Assembly: GCA_965220615.1 (NCBI GenBank)
Contig: CBDCQL010000002.1
Coordinates: 806,001 to 870,000 of the forward strand
Reading direction: 5' to 3'
DNA: 64,000 nucleotides
Origin: JAGWBD01 sp965220615
Lineage (GTDB): Bacteria > Chloroflexota > Anaerolineae > Aggregatilineales > Phototrophicaceae
The position numbers were made by a program, and so were the translations under genes. Within the stretch, counting starts at the first letter, position 1; each line of letters opens with the position of its first letter. The notes under the pieces were generated by a model, which was not told where the DNA came from, ran no database searches, and worked only from the letters and a program-made list of their open reading frames with translations. Below, piece after piece: positions 59,826-64,000 of the stretch.

Positions 59826-61691
59826 ATGCAGGGAGACAGGGATCGGCTGATGGCGCAGTACGACGCGCTGCGGCGCCGTCAGAGTGCGGTGATTTCTTCC
59901 CTGCTGGAGTTCCTGCCGAGACTCGACGGGCTTCCCGCAACGGTCATCGAACAGCTGCGCGACGCCCTGTTACACGCTGACCATCCCTTCCTGATCGTTC
60001 TGGTGGGCCCTTTTGGCGCCGGCAAGTCCAGCATCATCAACGCGTTGACTGGCCGTCAGGACCTCATGCCCGTGGGCGTAACGCCAACGACGGACCACAT
60101 CAGCATCTTGCGCTACGGACAACAGGAAGAATCGCTCGAAAGCGATGCCGGCGTGACGTCCGTCTTTATCCCGTCTCCACTTCTGCAGAAGGTGAGTTTG
60201 GTCGACACACCGGGCCTTGAATCGGTGTTTCGCGGACATGAGGACATCACGCGCGATTTTCTGCACCGCGCGGACATCGTCTTTCTGGTGATGCTGGCCA
60301 CACAGGCGTTGACGGCGCAAAACCTGAAGTACCTGCAGCAACTGAAACGTTATGGCACGCGGGTTATCGTGCTGGTCAATCAGGTCGACCTGCTAACAGA
60401 AGACGAGCTGCGCACTGTCGTAAGTTTTGTGCGCGAGGAGTGCCGGGTCGAGATGGAGGGCGAGCCGGAAATCTGGACGATTTCGGCCAGGGCGGGCCTG
60501 AAAGCCTGGCGCGCCAGTGCGCTGGACGAGCAGGCCTGGCGCGCCAGTGGCATGCAACGCATCGTGAGTTACGTGGAAAGCCAGCTGGGCGACGAGGAAC
60601 TCCTGCGCCAAAAATTGCGCACGTCACTGCAAATCACGCGTAACGCCTTGCGCCAGGCCGAAGATATATTGAGAAGCAACCAGGCATCCACCCTGCATTG
60701 CGAAACAATCGCGGCCAACATTGAGGAACAGTTGCTGGCACAGCGCCGGGATCAGGAGGCGGCAATCGAGCGAATCGTCGTTGACGTCGACGATCACATG
60801 GTGGACGCCGGCGCAAGGGTCAACGCCACCCTGCGGCAGTTGTATGCGGCGGGGCGAGCGCCCGATCTTTTGCGCCGTGGCTTTCTGGAATTGATCGGAC
60901 TGGGTGGACTGACCCGGCGAGGCGGACGCACTTATGTCGAACGGCAATTTGCCGATCAACGGTTGCTCTCCCCCCTGAGTGAACTGACAGCAATCAGTGA
61001 CCGTGCCGGACCGCGCCTGGAGGGGCAGGACATCCAGGACCTTGGTGACCTGGTGGGCTACGCTCGCCACGAACTGGACGCATTGCCGTCCGGGATTCAG
61101 GAGAAAATGATCGGCGATCTGAGCCTTCCTCATAATTACGATCGGCGGGCACTGGATGATCTGCCCGCCAGGCTTGACGACCTTCTGCGGGAAGCGACTT
61201 GGCCCAACGTAGAGGACCTGGACCGCCACTTGCGCAACACCGGGCTCTACCTCGTGGTCTTTGAGATCCTGCTTCTGGTGGTGGCCTTCTTTCTCGCGCA
61301 GGTACTCAAGGCCGAGCCTGAGATTCTGGCCCTGCTGCTGCTCACACCCCTCATCGCCCTGGCCAGCCTGCTGTTTCTGCCGCTTCGCGGGCAGGCCATC
61401 GCAGCGGCCCAGGATGCTCGCCTGCTGACCCTGCGCGGCCACTACAGCGGCCTGCTCCGCGAACTGACGCGTCAGCAACTGGAACGGAGCATGCAATTTC
61501 GGCGGGACGCCGTGGCGCCACTGTTGCGCCTGGTCAGCGCCCAGACGCAATTGCATCAGGCGCAGCGCGCCCGACTGCAGGACGCCACGCGTGAACTGGA
61601 TGCAATTGAGGCTGATTTGCCCTCGCTGGGTGCGGAAGGCTTGTTGCGCAAGGCGCGCCAGGTCGTCGGGAGGGAAGATGGCAGTCCCTGA
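59826..61691 (+). CDS. Dynamin-like GTPase, first of a tandem pair
   Basis: 621 aa. G1 GPFGAGKSS (61-69), a T in TPTTDH (G2), G3 DTPGL (~127), G4 NQVD (~185) define a GTPase of the dynamin/bacterial dynamin-like type. A helical stalk follows, and two adjacent hydrophobic helices near 475-525 (LLLVVAFFLAQVL; LLLLTPLIALASLLFLPL) insert into membrane. ATG 59826 follows GGAGACAGGC. A 10-residue in-frame duplication (AWRASALDEQ / AWRASG) lies near residue 230. It overlaps its partner by 14 nt. Confidence 0.85.
   Translation: MQGDRDRLMAQYDALRRRQSAVISSLLEFLPRLDGLPATVIEQLRDALLHADHPFLIVLVGPFGAGKSSIINALTGRQDLMPVGVTPTTDHISILRYGQQEESLESDAGVTSVFIPSPLLQKVSLVDTPGLESVFRGHEDITRDFLHRADIVFLVMLATQALTAQNLKYLQQLKRYGTRVIVLVNQVDLLTEDELRTVVSFVREECRVEMEGEPEIWTISARAGLKAWRASALDEQAWRASGMQRIVSYVESQLGDEELLRQKLRTSLQITRNALRQAEDILRSNQASTLHCETIAANIEEQLLAQRRDQEAAIERIVVDVDDHMVDAGARVNATLRQLYAAGRAPDLLRRGFLELIGLGGLTRRGGRTYVERQFADQRLLSPLSELTAISDRAGPRLEGQDIQDLGDLVGYARHELDALPSGIQEKMIGDLSLPHNYDRRALDDLPARLDDLLREATWPNVEDLDRHLRNTGLYLVVFEILLLVVAFFLAQVLKAEPEILALLLLTPLIALASLLFLPLRGQAIAAAQDARLLTLRGHYSGLLRELTRQQLERSMQFRRDAVAPLLRLVSAQTQLHQAQRARLQDATRELDAIEADLPSLGAEGLLRKARQVVGREDGSP
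60504..60549 (+). repeat. 16-bp direct repeat inside the first dynamin gene
   Basis: GCCTGGCGCGCCAGTG at 60504-60519 and again at 60534-60549, exactly 30 bp apart, so the reading frame is kept and AWRAS is duplicated. The core TGGCGCGCCA is a perfect palindrome. Confidence 0.7.
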
Positions 61692-63462
61692 AGCAGCGAT
61701 GACCGGTGCGCTGGACGTCCTGCGCCTGGAAGGCATTGGGCTTCTGCAGGGAATTGGCCAAACCCTCGTTGATTTCGGCGCCGAAGCGCAAGAGGACCGC
61801 CAAAGACTTCTGGACGTGGCGCGCGACCTGCGCGACTCATTCTTTCTGGTGACCGTGGTCGGCGAGTTCAACGCGGGCAAGTCCACCTTCGTCAATGCGC
61901 TGCTCGGTGAGGGCTTGTTGCCGACCGGCATCACGCCCACGACCGCTACGATTGACATCGTGATGTACGGCGCACAGCCCCGTCGGTCACCGACCATTCG
62001 TGACGACGGACTTCGTGAGTGGGCACATCCCGGAACAGGCGCGCCGGGCGTGGCGCTTGTGGATACGCCGGGCACGGGTTCCGTGTTTCGCGCCCATGAA
62101 CGCTTGGCGCTGGAATTCCTGCACCGCAGCGACCTGGTGCTGTTTGTGATCTCGGCGCGGCGCGCCCTGGCGCAGGCCGGCCGCGACTATCTTGAACTGG
62201 CCCAGAAGTATGGCAAGAAAATCGTCATCGTCGTCAATCAAATCGACCAGCTGGAACCGGCCGAACAGGCGGAGGTCCGCCGTTTTATCGAACGTCAGGC
62301 GCGCGAACTTCTCAATCTGGAGCCCATGATCTTCATGGTGTCGGCTCGCCAGGACCTGGATGGCGGAGATAGTGGACTGGTCAGGCAGCAAGGGCACGAC
62401 GGGATGATAGCCCTGCGCGCCCATCTCTTGAGCCTGGTCCGCCAGGCGCCGCCGGCGCAGCAAAAGCTGCTGGCGCAACTGGATCTGGCGGAGCGAATTA
62501 CGCAGACCTGGCTGGAGCGAACGCGGCAACAAATGGCGACCGTGCAGGCGGACCGCTCGCGGGTGGATGAGGTGCAGGTCGAACTGGAACAGCAATCCAG
62601 GGGCCTGGATAAACATTTGCAGGAGACGCTTGGGGAAAGTGACCGGGTATTCGCTGACCTGCAAACGCGCGGCAATTGTTTTCTTGGAGAGAATCTCTCG
62701 CTGCGGCGTTGGGGACGGGCCCGGCAGCGGGAAACCCTGCAATCCGCCTTTCAGGAGGAAGTCGTCGGTCAGTGCCTGCAGGACCTGGACCAACTCGGTT
62801 CCGCTTTTGCCGGCGTCTTGCTGGACCAAAGTCGGGTGTACTGGCAGGGAGTCATCGAACGCCTGCAGCAACTGGTCGACCTGCTGGAACAGGAGCCCGC
62901 CGGACTGGATGCCAGCGTCTATGCCAGTCAGCGCGAGAGTCTTCAGGAGGCCCTGCGGCTCGCCAGAGCAGAACTTGACGCCGGTGTCGGCGAGGCGGCG
63001 CTGGACGACATGCGAAGCGCAGGACTTGCAAGAATCAACAATCTGGCGACAGCTTCACTCGCTGCCCTGGGCGGGACACTGGTCACCTTGCTGGGCGTCG
63101 GCGCCCCGGGTCCGGTTTTGGGTGCCGGCGCGGCGGCCTTGGCGTTGCCGGCGGTGGCAGTGGGTGTGCCCCTGGCGCTGATCGCTTCTGCCCTGACGTT
63201 GCGGCGTTACCGCCGCTTGAAATCGCAAACCCTGGAGGAATTCGACGTCCGAATTCGCCAGATGCAGGAGAGTTTCCGGGAAGCCCTGCAAACCGTCAGC
63301 AATCAGGAACGCATTCGCCTGACACAATACGGGCAGCAGGTCCTCGTCCCCGTGTACAGCCGAATGGATACGTTGACCCTGCGTGGCCAGGACCGCCGCG
63401 ACGTTTTGCAGGGCCACCTGGATGCCATCGCCCGACTGCGCCAGAGTCTGCAGCGAGATTGA
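61678..63462 (+). CDS. Dynamin-like GTPase, second of a tandem pair
   Basis: 594 aa. G1 GEFNAGKST (~62-70), TPTTAT (G2), G3 DTPGTGSVF (~128), G4 NQID (~187). A long helical stalk is followed by two hydrophobic stretches near 457-508 (AALGGTLVTLLGVGAPGPVLG; AGAAALALPAVAVGVPLALI) that may form a membrane paddle, then a helical tail. Start ATG 61678 (RBS GGGAGGGAAG), 14 nt inside the first gene. Paired bacterial dynamins act on membranes, for example in fusion, fission or damage protection; its role here is unknown. Confidence 0.85.
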   Translation: MAVPEAAMTGALDVLRLEGIGLLQGIGQTLVDFGAEAQEDRQRLLDVARDLRDSFFLVTVVGEFNAGKSTFVNALLGEGLLPTGITPTTATIDIVMYGAQPRRSPTIRDDGLREWAHPGTGAPGVALVDTPGTGSVFRAHERLALEFLHRSDLVLFVISARRALAQAGRDYLELAQKYGKKIVIVVNQIDQLEPAEQAEVRRFIERQARELLNLEPMIFMVSARQDLDGGDSGLVRQQGHDGMIALRAHLLSLVRQAPPAQQKLLAQLDLAERITQTWLERTRQQMATVQADRSRVDEVQVELEQQSRGLDKHLQETLGESDRVFADLQTRGNCFLGENLSLRRWGRARQRETLQSAFQEEVVGQCLQDLDQLGSAFAGVLLDQSRVYWQGVIERLQQLVDLLEQEPAGLDASVYASQRESLQEALRLARAELDAGVGEAALDDMRSAGLARINNLATASLAALGGTLVTLLGVGAPGPVLGAGAAALALPAVAVGVPLALIASALTLRRYRRLKSQTLEEFDVRIRQMQESFREALQTVSNQERIRLTQYGQQVLVPVYSRMDTLTLRGQDRRDVLQGHLDAIARLRQSLQRD

Positions 63463-63468
63463 TGCAAC

Positions 63469-64000
63469 TCAGATTGCATGGATGTGGCGAATTCGTTCAA
63501 TCACATCCAGTGCATCGGAACGTGTGCGCAAGTTGCTGTTGTCAAAGGGATCGCTGAACTGGTCATCGCCAAGCAGCCGTTGCGCTACATTCTGTACGCC
63601 GTGGGACAGCACCTCAACCTGGTAGCCGCCTTCCAGCACGAAGACGACCCGACCATCGCATAAATCCTGCGCCAGGGCCAGTAGTTCCCTGCCCATCCAG
63701 TCGTAGCCGGCCAGCGTCAAACGCATGTTGGCCAGGGGGTCCGCGTGATGCGCGTCGAAACCCAGCGAGACCAGGACGAGTTGCGGTCGCCAGCGGCGCG
63801 TCAGGGGCCATAGCAGCGACGCAAACAGCGCCCGGTAGCTGGCATCGCCGTGACCGGCTCGCAGGGGGATGTTGACCGTCGCGCCCTTGCCCGGCCCTGC
63901 GCCGGTTTCCACGGCGGCCCCGGTACCCGGATACAGGGGTGACTGATGAATGGAAAAAAAGCCAACCCGTCCATCCCGGTAGAGAATGTCCTGACTGCCG
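63469..64000 (-). CDS. Histone deacetylase / acetoin-utilisation family protein (partial, 5' end outside window)
   Basis: The frame is open to the right edge; 176 codons of the C-terminal part are visible. FFSIHQSPLYPGTG, GATVNIPL, LVSLGFDAHHADPL (metal ligand Asp in the FDAH segment) and VFVLEGGYQ are the diagnostic motifs of zinc-dependent HDAC/AcuC/acetylpolyamine hydrolases. The target could be an acetylated protein or polyamine. The stop is 6 nt from the convergent dynamin gene. Confidence 0.88.
   Translation of the reverse strand, partial: GSQDILYRDGRVGFFSIHQSPLYPGTGAAVETGAGPGKGATVNIPLRAGHGDASYRALFASLLWPLTRRWRPQLVLVSLGFDAHHADPLANMRLTLAGYDWMGRELLALAQDLCDGRVVFVLEGGYQVEVLSHGVQNVAQRLLGDDQFSDPFDNSNLRTRSDALDVIERIRHIHAI

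Noticed and set aside
59477..59827. 116-codon minus-strand ORF ending in a tRNA-like FELPTSRL tail
   Set aside because: It reads antisense through the second tRNA; such tails are typical spurious ORFs over tRNA genes.

Overview
The window is a dense, GC-rich bacterial chromosome segment with about 50 protein genes, two tRNAs and almost no non-coding DNA. Gene content points to a monoderm-like lineage, most likely Chloroflexota (Anaerolineae/Caldilineae-like). The evidence is the TIGR03960/TIGR03936 radical-SAM pair, the rpmH-rnpA-yidD-yidC-jag block with a KhpB/Jag protein, membrane-anchored Mur-ligase and MurA-like genes, a long IleS2-type isoleucyl-tRNA synthetase, and many TPR and PucR proteins. 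The assignment is inferred from gene families and layout, not from rRNA, so it is moderate in confidence. Sigma-70 type promoters (TTGACC-17-TATACT and similar) are readable at several genes.

Left part (1-10,395, all minus strand): a run of genes with overlapping or very short junctions goes DUF2344 protein, psuG, B12-binding radical SAM, a MurA-like protein that lacks key catalytic residues, an alpha/beta hydrolase, a membrane-anchored MurF-like ligase, an M20 amidohydrolase, ddl, and a glycosyltransferase cut by the window edge. From 10,487 to 17,657 come an SRAP/YedK protein, ftsK, a tiny coupled ORF, a 7TM-GAF protein, a GNAT protein and the principal sigma factor.

18,145-28,847 (plus): argC-argB-argD-argJ-carA-carB form one arginine/carbamoyl-phosphate operon behind a consensus promoter, followed by hpt and a CCA-adding-type nucleotidyltransferase. 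28,844-30,770 (minus): TPR protein, URO-D-like protein and rsmD, all overlapping. 30,889-35,011 (plus): two GNATs, an AlaX editing protein, an unknown protein and two membrane TPR proteins. Then ileS.

38,552-47,125: two PucR-family regulators of the same length (548 aa) flank gltB (glutamate synthase large subunit) and a PspC protein. Palindromes sit in the promoters of both regulators and of gltB, which suggests nitrogen-responsive control. pfkA follows.

48,401-50,873 (minus): a translationally coupled operon of three proteins I cannot assign, divergent from rpmH through back-to-back consensus promoters. 51,040-57,192 (plus): rpmH, rnpA, yidD, a BamB-like lipoprotein, yidC, jag, a PfkB kinase and a YtcJ-like amidohydrolase. 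uvrB runs against them. Two CAU-anticodon tRNAs, a tandem pair of dynamin-like GTPases and a partial histone-deacetylase-family gene close the window.

The best candidates for something undescribed are the degenerate MurA / membrane MurF cluster, the three-gene unknown operon at 48.4-50.9 kb, and the PucR-gltB-PucR arrangement.
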